A DNA stretch of 64,000 nucleotides, from the NCBI GenBank assembly GCA_008692225.1, contig VICG01000013.1, forward strand, positions 1,302,001-1,366,000, given 5' to 3'. The notes beneath the pieces are model-generated. The model was given only the letters and a program-made list of their open reading frames with translations, searched no databases and had not been told where the DNA came from. Made by a program: the position numbers and the translations under genes. Source of the stretch: Monilinia fructicola (taxonomy: Eukaryota; Ascomycota; Leotiomycetes; Helotiales; Sclerotiniaceae). Shown here one piece after another: positions 34,553 through 46,474 of the stretch (position 1 is its first letter; the number at the start of each line of letters is the position of its first letter).

Positions 34553-37500
34553 ATGGACAACTGTTGGCAGGGTGGATCTTAGGTTATGGATCTATTTTAA
34601 TTTGGTGTCTCGTGGAGACTGGTAGCCCATTTCTGCTTCTCTTTAGACCAGGTAGCTTGCACGGAGTTTAAGATACCATGGATCGTAATATACCAGTTTA
34701 TTCAATAACTTCAGGGACGAGTTTCAATTTGTTACGTCTTCCAAGGTGGGTGCACTTGCACTTGTATTCAAGGCAGAGAAAATTTGCTCCAAATCGCAAT
34801 ATGTTTTGTTATCGCCCACTCACTTGAGATTAACACATCATGAAATTGAAGAGGAAAACCAATAACAGTGAATGGGTACTAGTGATAACGGGGAAACATG
34901 AACGACATCTCTTGTAGTCAAAACATGAGTCTTCTATCAACTTCAAGATTCATCAATGCCTGACATTGACCAATTTCATCTGAATATCCACCAGATAGAT
35001 TAACTTTCCACGGCAAACCAAAGTATCCATGGGCACACACAATCACCAAGCTAGCTTTAAGGATCCAATAACAAACCTACTAGACTACAGAGGGTAGGTC
35101 AACTAAAACAAACGCACTGCATCTCCAAATTCAAGATAGCCATTCGGGAGTGTAGCCAAAATCGCTGGATTTCACGGCTGGCTCTTTTAAATATGAACTG
35201 CAGCTAGCCATATATCATAAGTATGCTGGTTGAGCGCTCAAAACGTGTTAGTGAATATCAAGTGATATGGGAGGAGGTCTACTTGATACCAATCCTGATT
35301 CACAGATAATTAACGAAGTTTTGATGATTTATCAACAATACTTTAGGTTGCTCAGGCTGGTTGGTATGGCAGTAAACCATATTAGGTGGCTTTTCAAAGT
35401 AGTATTTTCGGCCAACTAATCGAAGGTTTCTTAGCAGAATCTGCGAAGCAAAGAAAAACGCCCGCAAGGTAGCCCAGGTCACGAGTACAAGCAAGGTTCT
35501 CGGCGTGACGACTACTCACTCCAAAATGTTGTTACTCTAGACTGTGACAGCTTCTACTGAAATACTACATTGTCGGAACTGAACGCCAACAATTAGTAGC
35601 GTGTGGATCGGGAGACAATAAGATGCTTGCTTCGTGTTGAGTATGGAAATTTTTGGGTATGGTGGTGCGGTGGGTGGTGGTACGTGTTTTCGGACGTGGG
35701 AGAACACATTTGTCGGTGGGAAAGCAGGAAGTCTTCTGATTGATGGGGGAGAATGGCAATTGATATTAGAGTAGCAATTCGTCAATTAGTGATAAACGCA
35801 AAGAGACTGAAAAGTTTTCAGGTGTAACACCTTCTAAATCATTGTTGCTCTTCATCTGGGTGCGCAAATATTTCAATATCAATTAAGGGGATCATAATAC
35901 ACTCGGTCAGTGTTTCATCTCAATTGGATAACATGAATGTATGGGATATCTCCGCCTAGGATACGAGGTATTGCAGAGTACTAATAATGGTGTGACTAGA
36001 GTGTACTTAATGGGGAAAGAAACGGTATATCAGCCTCTTGAGATTTAGATGTATTTGCCGAATGTAGTCAACGACAATTGTAACCGTAATGCTACTTTGG
36101 AACATATCTGAGGAACATCTGAAAAGAATGACCGTTATGAGCTGATGGAATCAGCTAAAAATTGGCGGAATACGAATACGAAGGAAACTCTCGTCCTGAA
36201 TTCAAATAGGTGGGATTATCTTGATGTGAAGTGGGTTGCGTGATAAAATTCCCCGTAGCTTTGGCGAGAGAATCCGTAATTATGATAAGGATATATTGCT
36301 CCGAAGGGGGGGATTACTTCCTAATAACGTGAACAACTTAAATTCCAAAAAGTACTCGAGGCTGAAAAAAAAGGAAGCCAAAGTGATTCTACTACTAGAA
36401 CAGGGGGAAGAGGGGTATGAGGGGGAAGGGGGGAGGGGGGAGGGGCGTATCCGATAGTCCACACTAACAGACCAGATCCAAGGTTTCAATGGTTGAATAT
36501 CCTCCACTGGCCAAAAGACCATATATATATATATATATATATAATTTTTAGCTGAGATGAATCCAATATTTTATACCCTTTGAATTTTACAAACAAACTT
36601 AAGATTCAAATTCCTCAAATATTGGATTGCAAGTCGGACTATTGGATACCCTGAACTGTGATGGGAAAGTATTCCAAGGTGTTATATGCAGCATCTGTGG
36701 CCGTGATTCCAATCTGAAGATAGTATTCGAATAAAGCTTCAGAAGACTTCACATCAAGCGGCGTGCAACTACTCCGTACATTGAGATCTGCCACGCTAGA
36801 ACTCCAACCTTACACATGTCATGAAACTTCATGGTGTGTGATTTGAATATATCCCGAGGTTTGATAGGATTTATGAAGATCTTGTATAACCGACAAGACC
36901 TTGTGGAGCCTGATATATAACGCTGAATACAGCATAAGGATTCTGCGACGGGAACGTCTTCAGCTCTTATCAGTTCTATCTCTTTACCTCCAAGATGAGA
37001 ATTAAACTTTTGCCAAGACGAGAACATGGGCATGACGAAAATATGAGCATATATTCTCGTCTTCTCTTCACCGGGTGAAGTTCACCCTGCCTATTATCTT
37101 TTCTTGGCATCTTGGTTTTTATCCTCGTGCAAGACAAAAAAGAATATCTTGAGGATTGACTCAATCAACAGTCTTTTGATGATTGATTGAAGCTTGGGGA
37201 TATGCATGATGGCTTGTCTATGGCCCAAACTCAAAGTCAATCTCAAGCCCTTCCAAGCCAGAAGGTACGTACTCATGACCGATCAAGATATTACAATACA
37301 ATGAATACATGCAGTCAGATCCAACTTCATCTTTTAATGAGTGGAATAACTTTGAATTCCCTGAGGTTAAGAATTGAAGGGGAAAAATATTCCTAAAACA
37401 TAGATATCACCAGCTACCTCGCTAGGTACGGGATTTCTATGTGAAAGTCATCGACGACGGCGAAGATGGTGATGGTGATGATGATGGTGGTGATGATGGA

Positions 37501-38695
37501 GATGATGATGGTGGTGATGATGATGGTGATGATGGTGATGATTAAGGAAATACGGAGTAAATTGGTACAGAGTACTCCGTATGAAAATAATGAGCGTCAG
37601 CTACGAAAACAAAAGGAGAAAAAGTAAAGAAAGAATTGTGATGCCAAGAAATATAAAATAAATAAATAAATAAATAAGTAATAAGTAATAAGTAATAAGT
37701 AATAATTAATAATTAATTAATAAATAAGAAAGTGGAGTTCCACTATCGTCATATTGATATTCTAATGACTTGATTGGCTAGAATGAGTGAAATCCCCTGA
37801 TTTATTGATTAATTAGGTAATCGACGACATGAACAAATTGACCCTTTATGGCAATTTAGCTGTTTGGGTTACTCCCTACTACCTAATAGGTACCTTCTCC
37901 GTACAAAACTATGAGATACTTTTGATGTTTAATGTTTGATGTTTGATGCTTTTTCTCTTTCTCTTTCTTTCTCTCTCTCTCTCTCATTTACTCTCCCTTT
38001 GTTTTTGTTTGTTTGAGCTTCTTAAGCTCTATCATATTGATCTCAAAACATAATACAAACACAATTCAAGTACAATTCAAATACAATTCAAATACAACTC
38101 CAATACAACTCAAATACAATTCATATACATTCCATATACAATTAATTCATACACAATTCAAATCCAGTCGTCCAATACTACATACATACTCTCCCGCTAC
38201 ATACATTTCTCTCTAGCTTTCAATGCTATGAGTGTTGTTGTATTGTGTTTTTGCTGTGATTCTTATTTGATATATATTGTTCCCCAACCAGGATTTGCTA
38301 TACTTGGTGCTTCTTCTGCAAATCCCCAACCTCATTCATATATTGCTTGCTTGATTGATTGATGCTACCTATCCTACTGCTACCCTGACAGTGCGAATCG
38401 AATCGGACATCTTCGGACCATCCCATCCCATCCCATCCCATCTCACATCTCACATCTCACACTAAAACAGAAACATACGAAGGCTCGAGCATTCGATCTA
38501 TTAGAAATCCCAGAATCCACCTTCTTCTGCAGGTTATGTAAAGAAGAGAGGATCCCGATTCCCGAAGAATCCTGAACTTGAAAAGCTCGAGCTCCACCTA
38601 TTTAACATACACTAAAATACAGGGAAGCGGCGCCCAATTGAATTACTGTCGTGGACAGTGATCATTGGAGAATTCATCACAATCATAGAGCTGAG
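34553..38695. other. Long intergenic region with microsatellites
   Basis: About 4.1 kb without a credible gene. Holds a (TA)n run (36524-36542), the GATGGTGAT-type repeat (37450-37543), AATA/AGTA repeats (37655-37725), TACTCCGTA-type motifs at 36770, 37551 and 37573, and ATACAATTCAA-type repeats (38050-38160). The last 600 bp, pyrimidine-rich, is probably the leader of the Mam3-like gene. Confidence 0.6.
37450..37543. repeat. GATGGTGAT trinucleotide-type repeat
   Basis: Repeated GAT and GGT triplets in blocks, with no stop-free frame that starts from an ATG and has protein-like content. Confidence 0.8.
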
Positions 38696-41230
38696 ATGAC
38701 CTCGAAATCAATTATCGGAAGTCCTCGCTCAAGCTTCACCAGCAATGGCTACACTTCTACAAGACCGGCTATCTTAGGTTTTGCGAAGATTCTATTCTTG
38801 AGCATCTGCCAGATCACTTCAGTATCTGCTGCTCCCATCAAAACCTTTCTCGGACTTTCTAGCGAAGAGGACGCCCCAAAAGATGCAGATGATGCAAGTT
38901 TATGGCTGTATCTATCAGTTGCGGCCGTCTTGGTTTTGCTCGGTGGTGCTTTCGCAGGATTGACGATTGCGTGAGTTTTCAATTGAAGTTCATTGAGGAG
39001 TTACCTACCATACTAATAAGCTTTTTTTTCCATCCAGATTGATGGGACAAGATGGTGTTTATTTACAAGTTATCGCGACTTCCGGAGAAGGAAAAGAACA
39101 GAGACATGCGCAAAAGGTATATGGATTATTACAAAAGGGCAAACATTGGGTGCTTGTGACATTACTACTCAGCAATGTTATCGTCAACGAAACCCTTCCT
39201 ATTGTACTGGATCGATCGCTCGGTGGCGGATGGCCTGCGGTTCTTGGTAGTACAATTCTGATCGGTATGCTCGAGAGTTCCCCGTCAACGGAGCTTGTAT
39301 TGACTCGATATAGTTATTTTCGGAGAAGTTATCCCACAATCGATTTGTGTGCGATATGGTCTTTCCATAGGCGCATTTATGGCACCACCTGTTCTCGGTC
39401 TCATGTGGCTCTTGGCACCAGTTGCATGGCCTACTGCAAAGCTTCTCGACAAGTTATTGGGAGAGGATCATGGAACCGTATACAAGAAATCTGGTTTAAA
39501 GACCCTCGTCACTTTACATAAAACATTGGGAACAAGTCCCAGCGATCGATTGAACCAAGACGAAGTAACAATTATCAGTGCAGTCTTAGATCTCAAGGAG
39601 AAGGCGGTTGGAGATATCATGACACCAATGGACGATGTTTTCACGATGAGTGCCGATACTGTACTTGATGAAGATACCATGAACGTCATCTTAAGTGCAG
39701 GTTACTCACGTATACCTATTTACGAGCCTGGAAATGAGAAGAACTTTGTTGGTATGCTTCTGGTCAAAATTTTGATCACTTACGACCCCGAAGACTGTAA
39801 ACGTGTCAGCGATTTTGCTTTGGCTACTTTGCCAGAGACACGACCCGAAACTAGTTGTTTGGATATCGTAAACTTCTTTCAAGAAGGAAAATCTCACATG
39901 GTACTTGTTTCCGAATATCCAGGCGAGAACTTTGGTGCTACCGGTGTGGTTACACTTGAAGATGTCATCGAAGAGCTCATTGGAGAGTGAGTAGAGATTC
40001 GAGATTCCCTGGTTGTGCTACTCTAACATGTCACAGGGAAATCATCGATGAGTCGGATGTTTATATTGATGTCCACAAAGCTATCAGACGAATGACCCCA
40101 GCCCCTAAATCTTTAAGAGTCAAGCCCAACCAAATTGTCGAACAAGGAGCCAATGGTTCAGTCCAGGTGACGGATGATAATCTCATTGATATATCTGACG
40201 ATCGCCCCGGTAATCTTCAGGTTGGCAGGAGACGTAATCAAACGGAGGTTAGAAGTTCCAGCCCTGCGAACCATTTTGGTACAAGTCCCAAGACGACTTT
40301 TATGCGTAGGGTTTCGACAGGTGATAACGACAGAAATGTTGTTGCTATCAGAGGCAATATGAACGATATGCGCGAACACTTGAAACACCTAGGCCCTTCA
40401 AATCTAGCAAGCCGACCAAAGATGACAAAGTATCAATCCGTCAAAATTAAGCCTGGAAACGGCGGTAATAGGACCGATTCTAGAACCGACTCAATCACTC
40501 GCCGTGAATCTATTGCTGAGGAACCCCAATTCGAGCCATACTCTGATAATCCAGGCCCACAAGGTGGTGAGGGAGAAGGTTTACTTCGATCCGCCGGGAA
40601 GGACGCAAAAGATGGAGTTCAAGCTTTGCAACAAGGTTATGGCACAGTAGACAACCGCGTTCCCCCTAGCAATTTTTCCGAAGACACAAAACAGAAGTCA
40701 ACATACCTCAGAATGGTAGTCCAATCAGTCCACCACCGCAATCACCTGGCAACAACCTCTCAATTTCTAATTTCTTTAACAGAAATAGAAGTACTGATAC
40801 AGTCGGATCCCTTCCTTCTCCAAAGAGTGGTACGAGTCCTCCAAATAAAACGCTCAAGAAGAAAAGTACGGCTAGAAGTGGAAGTATCACAGAGAACTTG
40901 GTGGATGCAGGTGGTATTAGAAAGATGGTTCTGGAGACGAACACTAGTAGTGGAGAAGATGATAAGGATGGCAGAGTTCTACATTCTAGTAGTACCGGTA
41001 GTGGAAACAAGAGTTCAAATGGAGGCGAGAATAAATTCATGCAGTTCTTAAGCAATGCGGCATCGACTGATAGATTGGCGGATGGAGAGCGTAAGAGCCA
41101 GCATTCAAGTCAACAAACGGAGACTGATAACACGGCTGCGGAAGATGGCCCTGCGGCTTCGAGTGTTGGTGGTTCAAAACATAAGAAGAAGAGTAAGAGG
41201 AAGAACAAGAAGAAGAACGGTAGTAAGTAG
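38696..41230 (+). CDS. MAM3: DUF21-CBS membrane protein of the Mam3/CNNM family, one frame break
   Basis: Exons 38696-38970, 39038-39264, 39314-39986 and 40037-41230; introns 67, 49 and 50 bp, all GT-AG. The DUF21 membrane part shows [39 protein letters not shown] and FGEVIPQS, the last being joined only after splicing the 49-bp intron. The CBS pair follows ([28 protein letters not shown]...[16 protein letters not shown]). Yeast Mam3 acts at the vacuole in metal homeostasis; CNNM/CorC relatives handle magnesium. The long cytosolic tail is S/T-rich and ends in a [11 protein letters not shown] cluster. At the AAAA run 40688-40691 the frame jumps: one missing A would restore a smooth reading (…SEDTK then [11 protein letters not shown]). 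The core domains lie before the break. Confidence 0.88.
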
Positions 41231-41722
41231 ATGAGATGAAGGGTGTATGTATGGGATACGACCTTTCTTTGGGGGTGCAAGGGTTGAGAAGGAAATTGCT
41301 TTTGATTGTGCTATAAAGGACGAGGAGAAGACGGATTAATGATATTGCTGGCTATTATGCTAAATGAAGAGAAAGATTTGAGAGAGGGGGAGATGTGATT
41401 AAGAGGAGTCATGTATTTATGTATGTATAAGAGTTATCCATCAAATGATGTGGTCGCTGGCGGTCGCTATATATGAATAAATATGATTTTTTTGACATGT
41501 CTGATGCTGTATACCGAAAGGCTCGTATACAAAACTTGTCACGGAATTCGAAGGATAGCAAAACATAACAAGTTGCACTCTCTGGCCAGGCTCAGAGGGC
41601 ATGGAAGTATCGCACGATTCTCCGCGACTCTCAAAGCGTTCGTGCAGCTTGGAGAGAGTCGTCACGATTCTTTACTCTCGTGCTGTATATCTAGCACGCG
41701 ATGAACATATTAACTTTCAGTC

Positions 41723-41753
<31 letters not shown>

Positions 41754-42475
41754 TACACCCATTCATCCATTCATCCATTCATCCATGCACATCTGCACAT
41801 CTTCAACGTACTCTCAAATGATCCAACATCATCCCCGAACTGCGGTGCGGATCCACCATGCGCAAGAAATCTCATCACGTGTCACTCACCCCCCCCCTCC
41901 CCCCTTAATGTAGCAGCAGCGTCTGTCCAGTCTGTTTCGTGTGCACCCGCATCTATCTTGATACATAGATAGCAAAACACACAGCAAAACACAGCCGCTG
42001 CTGCCATTTCGCCAAGCTTCGTTCCATGGTGTCGGGACTGGCTTCTGCGATTCGCATGCATGCACGTGTTAAGCGAGGGCGCACCGGTGTACTTGGCGCT
42101 TCACGGGGACGGAGGCGGCGCGGCTCGCATTCCTGGTGCGGGTGTGTTGGCGTGGATGGGTGGCGGTGTGTGTGGGGGGGGGGGGGGGGGTAGATCTTCG
42201 GTTGATACTGGCGTTGGGATGATGGTGTTTGGTTTGGTGGTTTCGTTATCGTGGGCTGGGGACGCCAGGGCGGGGTCTGTGGGTTGGGCGGGTGCGCTGG
42301 TGCGGGCGGCGGCATTGGGGTGTGTGGTGTGCGGGGTTTCGAGGGCGAGAGTGGGTGGTGTGGTGGTGTGGTGGTGTTTTGTGTCGTGTCGTGGTCAGGT
42401 TGGCGTCTTCTTTCTATGCGTTTGTGCGTGCCGACGCGAAACGAAGGCTTGTTCCGTTCGGATGGGCCCTGGCAA
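41231..42475. other. Intergenic, GC-rich in its right half
   Basis: Contains a (TA)n run (about 41724-41749) followed by ATTCATCC repeats, and a long G homopolymer (about 42173-42190). From 42060 on, the sequence is rich in G and T. The overlapping open frames there look composition-driven rather than coding. Confidence 0.55.
42173..42190. repeat. Poly-G tract
   Basis: An uninterrupted G homopolymer of about 18 bases after a GTGTGTG stretch. Its true length is hard to sequence. Confidence 0.85.
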
Positions 42476-44233
42476 ATGCGGCTCTTGTTTATGGTGGTGG
42501 CGGCAGTGTCATGTCGGTTTTTTGTTGCTTGTACGTTTCGACGCGATGGGTTGCCATTGTCGCGCGTTGGGCAATTTCTGTCGTGTGCTGGTACATCTCA
42601 CACGGGACACTACATCGCAATAACGCCGCCAGTTCTCTCCCTGAGTGATCCCCAATGGAAAGCTAACGCCATACAGGAACCCAGGCCACAGATTGTACGT
42701 TTACAGATAGCACGACTGTCTTCCGCATTCTAGGCCAACTCTCTAATATGCTCAATTGCGACACATTTCCCGCCACTATGCACATCTCCTCTAAATTTCC
42801 CTGCTCATTTTCGCTTCCGATGATTGTCGATATCACGGGTTCAATATCTATCTATCATGAATTTGGACCTGCTGCTCTCGCATCCATCGAAGTAGATGAT
42901 TTGAGATATCTAGGTCGTCTAGATCTCGATCAGAAAAGTTGGAATGTGGAATTAATGTCGATGGGGAAGTTGGGAGATGTGGGGCATGTGACGATCCGTG
43001 TTAATAAGGAGAGCAGATTTAGATTTCCCGAGTTGGGAAGCGCGGGGTTGTTGAGTTTGAAGAGGAATGTATCAGCGTAGGTTGAGCTTTTGCATGTGTG
43101 TCGATTCGACGAATGCGAAGGAGTATGAGAAGATCGCGAGGCCAACCTTAAGCTTGACGCACCAGCAGGATAGATTGTGCTTCTCTGGAGAACGCGTCCC
43201 GGATTGTTATTCAGCAGTCTGTTCCCCAAAGCTCGGATATGGCCACACCAGCACGGTGTTGAACGTCACGTTTCCAGCTTTGCAATCGTGTGGGAATCTG
43301 TCCATGTCGGGGAGCGTCTCGGAGTATGTATGTTCGGATCTTTGCCGTTTCTGCTATCTGCATGAGAGACGCCAGTCACCTAACAAAACTACAGAGTATC
43401 AATGCCTAGATTGATCGGGGGCAAAGATCCCAATCCACCTGTTCAAATCAATATAAAAGCGATGCATCACAGCGATGGCACATCTCTCTCTACCTGTCAA
43501 CTTCAGTTCCCTTACCAATACAGCAGATATAAATCTAACTTCCCCAGATAGTCTGTATGCTTCCCACTTCTTTGCTTCAGTGCAAGAATATCCACTAAGC
43601 GAACACATCGTGCGTAGTCTCCACACGCCGGTTTTAGCAAAAGCAAATTCAATCTCCGTGGCTACCGACGGAGATGTACATTTCCCCGCGCTAATCAACG
43701 CGAGCGATGTACACATGCAGGGCAGAACCTCCTCGTACGTAACCTTTCCATCAACCTACTCACGACACAAGATCCACATGCAGCATCCCCACACAAGCCG
43801 TCCGCCCTCCCCAGCACACTCCGGCGTCTCGCTCCCGAACCTCCAATATCTGAATCAATGCCCGAGTCTCGAAATTTACCTTCCTGTTGACTGTACATCT
43901 CGGGAAGAGGTGTTCGATCACACGTCTGCACTGTTCGCAGAACAGCATGGATACAAGTCAGCAGCGCATCAGAGTAGAACGTTCGAGTGTCCTTCTGTTG
44001 TGGATGATGGGAAGAAAGGTCTTTCTCGGGATGTGAAAGATAAAATGGGCTTTGGATTAGGACTTCGTGGGGAAGTGGCGGTGCTGGGTCTGGTATTGGT
44101 GTTGAGGCTGGTCTTGAAGAGAAAGGTGGCGATTCCGGAAGAAAAAGGAGGCCCCAAGAAAATTGATCGAGGCGAAAGCCGTAGTGTTAAAAGTGAGGAG
44201 CGAGGAGATAGACGACTTGCCAGTTTTTGGTAA
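42476..44233 (+). CDS. Receptor-L-domain-like surface protein, probable type I membrane protein; model unresolved
   Basis: A candidate signal peptide starts at ATG 42476 (MRLLFMVVAAVSC). After a probable intron ending CATACAG (42676), the frame reads CTFTDSTTVFRILGQ and then repeated L-domain-like units: MIVDITGSISIYHEFG, LASIEVDDLRYLGRLDLD, GHVTIRVNKESRFRFPELGSAG. A second open block (43067-43323) contains LNVTFPALQSCGNLSMSG and ends at a GTATGT donor. A third (43457-44233) has HLSLPVNFSSLTNTADINLT, then a hydrophobic segment VAVLGLVLVLRLVLKRK and a basic tail. The alternating N-glycosylation sites and hydrophobic strands resemble Ecm33-type or related cell-surface glycoproteins. The blocks do not join in phase with any splice pair I could find, so frameshifts or decay are possible. 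Confidence 0.5.
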
Positions 44234-45049
44234 ATTCAAAAACGAGCTTGTTGTTAGGGCAAATGACCTATCGGAAGAAAGTGCGCTGATAGCAAACGCG
44301 GGTTGTGGAAATATGCAGAGGGAGACGTACGGATTGTGCCCCTTGGCCCTTTGATCGATCGAGATTACAAACAATACAGTAGCCTTCGAGCTGTGGGTAT
44401 TTATCGTCTAGAGTTACCTGTAAGCAGATGTATAAGAGGTCGAGCTGGATATAGAGCATGAGAAGTATTTGGAAGAACATATAATTTGGAGAGTGGAAAT
44501 AAATCGACTCTCGGTAGTGGACCGGAGATTGATATACGGCAGATTGCGAATTGGATGTTGTCTTCTTTCTTGCATTTTAGACAATTAGCTTGATACTTGA
44601 ATTAGTTAAATCTTTCAAGATATTAGTTATTCCTATTGGTAAATCTGGCAAAATTGTCCTGCTAGTCGCTGACCGTCTTGCTTTTGGACGCTCCAGATAA
44701 TCAATCATCAATCGCCAGCGGGATCCGGTCATCTGCTCGCTATCTATTATTTATCGTGTTGAGAATGGAAAGTTTTCGTGAGGAACTTGACACAATTTCA
44801 ATTTTCCAAGTTCATAGGGTTATAGATACTGACGGAAGGGGGTTTTGGGTGCGAGATTAGTATTTTGCCACTGGGGCCGATGGAATGGCTTGCAAATATG
44901 TAGACAGTGGATGAGAGATGATTAAAAATAAGGTTCTGATTATTCCAAAAAGTTCGTACGTTATGTTGTAATCTCAATGACAGCAGGATGATGTCCTAAG
45001 CGAAACGCATTCAATAAACCCCAAAGCTTTCCCTTCATCCCGCAAAGCC
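44234..45049. other. Intergenic, no gene seen
   Basis: Spacer between converging genes; short frames only. Confidence 0.6.
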
Positions 45050-45988
45050 CTAAACCCCAAACTTCTCCCCAAATCTCAAAATCGCATCCGCAATCTCCTC
45101 CACATTAGTCTCAAGTGCAAAATGCCCCGCGTCCAAGAACTCCACCACCACATTCTCACTGTCCCTCTTAAAGGCCTCCGCTCCAGCCGGAACAAAAATC
45201 TCATCATTCCTCCCCCAAACCGCTAGGATGGGCAGATTTTTCTCTCGAAATAATTTCTGGAATTCTGGATACAGGTCAATATTCGTACGATAATCATAGA
45301 AGAGATCAAGCTGAATTTCCGTATTCCCCGGACGGGAAATGAGGGCGTAGTCGAGGGTGTAGGATTCGGGGGCGATCTTGTGGAGATTGCATGAGGGCGT
45401 TCCGGTGATGTATTGCCATTTGGTGAAGTCAAGGGAGATGACGGATTTGAGGGATTCGCGGGAGGCAGAGAGTTCTGAGGGGGTCTTTGTTGTCCACATT
45501 GCTTGGAGGGGAGCCCAGAAACCGCCGAGGCCTTCCGTATATGCGTTGCCATTCTGTGAGATGATCGATTGGATGTCATCTGGATGACGAAGCGCAAGAC
45601 GGAGTCCGACAGGACCACCGTAATTGAAGAGATAGACGGAGTATTTTTGAATTTGGAGTTCATTCAAGAAAGATTCAATGGAAGTGGTTAGAGAGTCGAA
45701 TGTGTACTTGTAGTCTCGAGCTTCGGGGACTTCTGTAAATCCAAAGCCTGGAAGATCTGGAGCTAAGATGTGATACTTTTTAGACAGAAGTGGAATCAGA
45801 TTACGATACTGATGCGAGGAGCTAGGAAAGCCATGAAGGAGAAGGAGTGTGGGAGCGTCAGAGGGTCCGGCCTCGCGGTAGAAAATATTCACGCCATCGG
45901 CGTTTATTCTTTTCAGATGAGTGCTAGACATTGAGGAAGCTCTTTGGGTAATTAGAGATAACAGATGAAGATCAATAATATGGCTCAT
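45050..45988 (-). CDS. Alpha/beta hydrolase (haloalkane dehalogenase / epoxide hydrolase-like) with altered nucleophile
   Basis: Intronless, 312 residues; a second ATG at 45931 (residue 20) may be the real start, because homologues usually begin near there. Features: oxyanion motif LLLHGFPSS (H52), PDLPGFGFT, nucleophile elbow YLFNYGGPVG, acid D262 in WGRNDEI, and catalytic H289 in LDAGHFALE. In this subfamily the elbow is normally xDxGGxxG with an aspartate nucleophile, but here codon 45625-45623 is AAT, asparagine (residue 122). The rest of the site is intact, so it is either a catalytically altered protein, one rescued by deamidation, or a recent loss (inference). It lies just downstream of a P450 on the same strand, with 486 bp between them, which suggests possible shared detoxification or secondary metabolism. 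Confidence 0.85.
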   Translation of the reverse strand: MSHIIDLHLLSLITQRASSMSSTHLKRINADGVNIFYREAGPSDAPTLLLLHGFPSSSHQYRNLIPLLSKKYHILAPDLPGFGFTEVPEARDYKYTFDSLTTSIESFLNELQIQKYSVYLFNYGGPVGLRLALRHPDDIQSIISQNGNAYTEGLGGFWAPLQAMWTTKTPSELSASRESLKSVISLDFTKWQYITGTPSCNLHKIAPESYTLDYALISRPGNTEIQLDLFYDYRTNIDLYPEFQKLFREKNLPILAVWGRNDEIFVPAGAEAFKRDSENVVVEFLDAGHFALETNVEEIADAILRFGEKFGV

Positions 45989-46474
45989 CGTCTCACCATA
46001 TATACACGGTCAAGCCAAGAAGGGCGGGGTGTATTCCATAACCCATGCTCTTACTATGTATATATATTGGCTGGACATTTGTCAAATCCAAAAACGGCCG
46101 CGGACATGTTTCCTTTGGCCTTTGTCATCCGCTTACATGAAAGTGACGCCGTGAGATAACTGCGCTTGTTGATTGGTCGAACACTGAACAAGGGAAAGAA
46201 CACAGGCTTCGAAAAGCATCCTTAATTGCATTTCTCCGGTGAACTCAGGTCTTCCTTGATTGCTCATTAGTTTTCTCCATGGCGCTTAATCAAAAGGCAT
46301 AAATCATCAAATATCGACATCGAATGCAAGATATTGCAAGCTCGGCGATTGAATCAAAGTGATCAAAGCCCGAAGCATTCATGAGCCTGAACTAACAATA
46401 TGAGGTCGGAATGTTGATTCGGTCACCCTATTTACTCACATAGAAGTTCAAAAGTCTGAGTCAAAAATCATGCT
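45989..46474. promoter_or_regulatory. Spacer between P450 stop and hydrolase start
   Basis: 486 bp on the transcribed strand of both genes. It must hold the P450 terminator and the hydrolase promoter. No specific site recognised. Confidence 0.4.

Noticed and set aside
42060..42733. Overlapping plus-strand frames of 139-187 codons in G/T-rich sequence
   Set aside because: Three overlapping frames are open at once, a sign of composition; only the short MRLLFMVV start was kept as a possible signal peptide.
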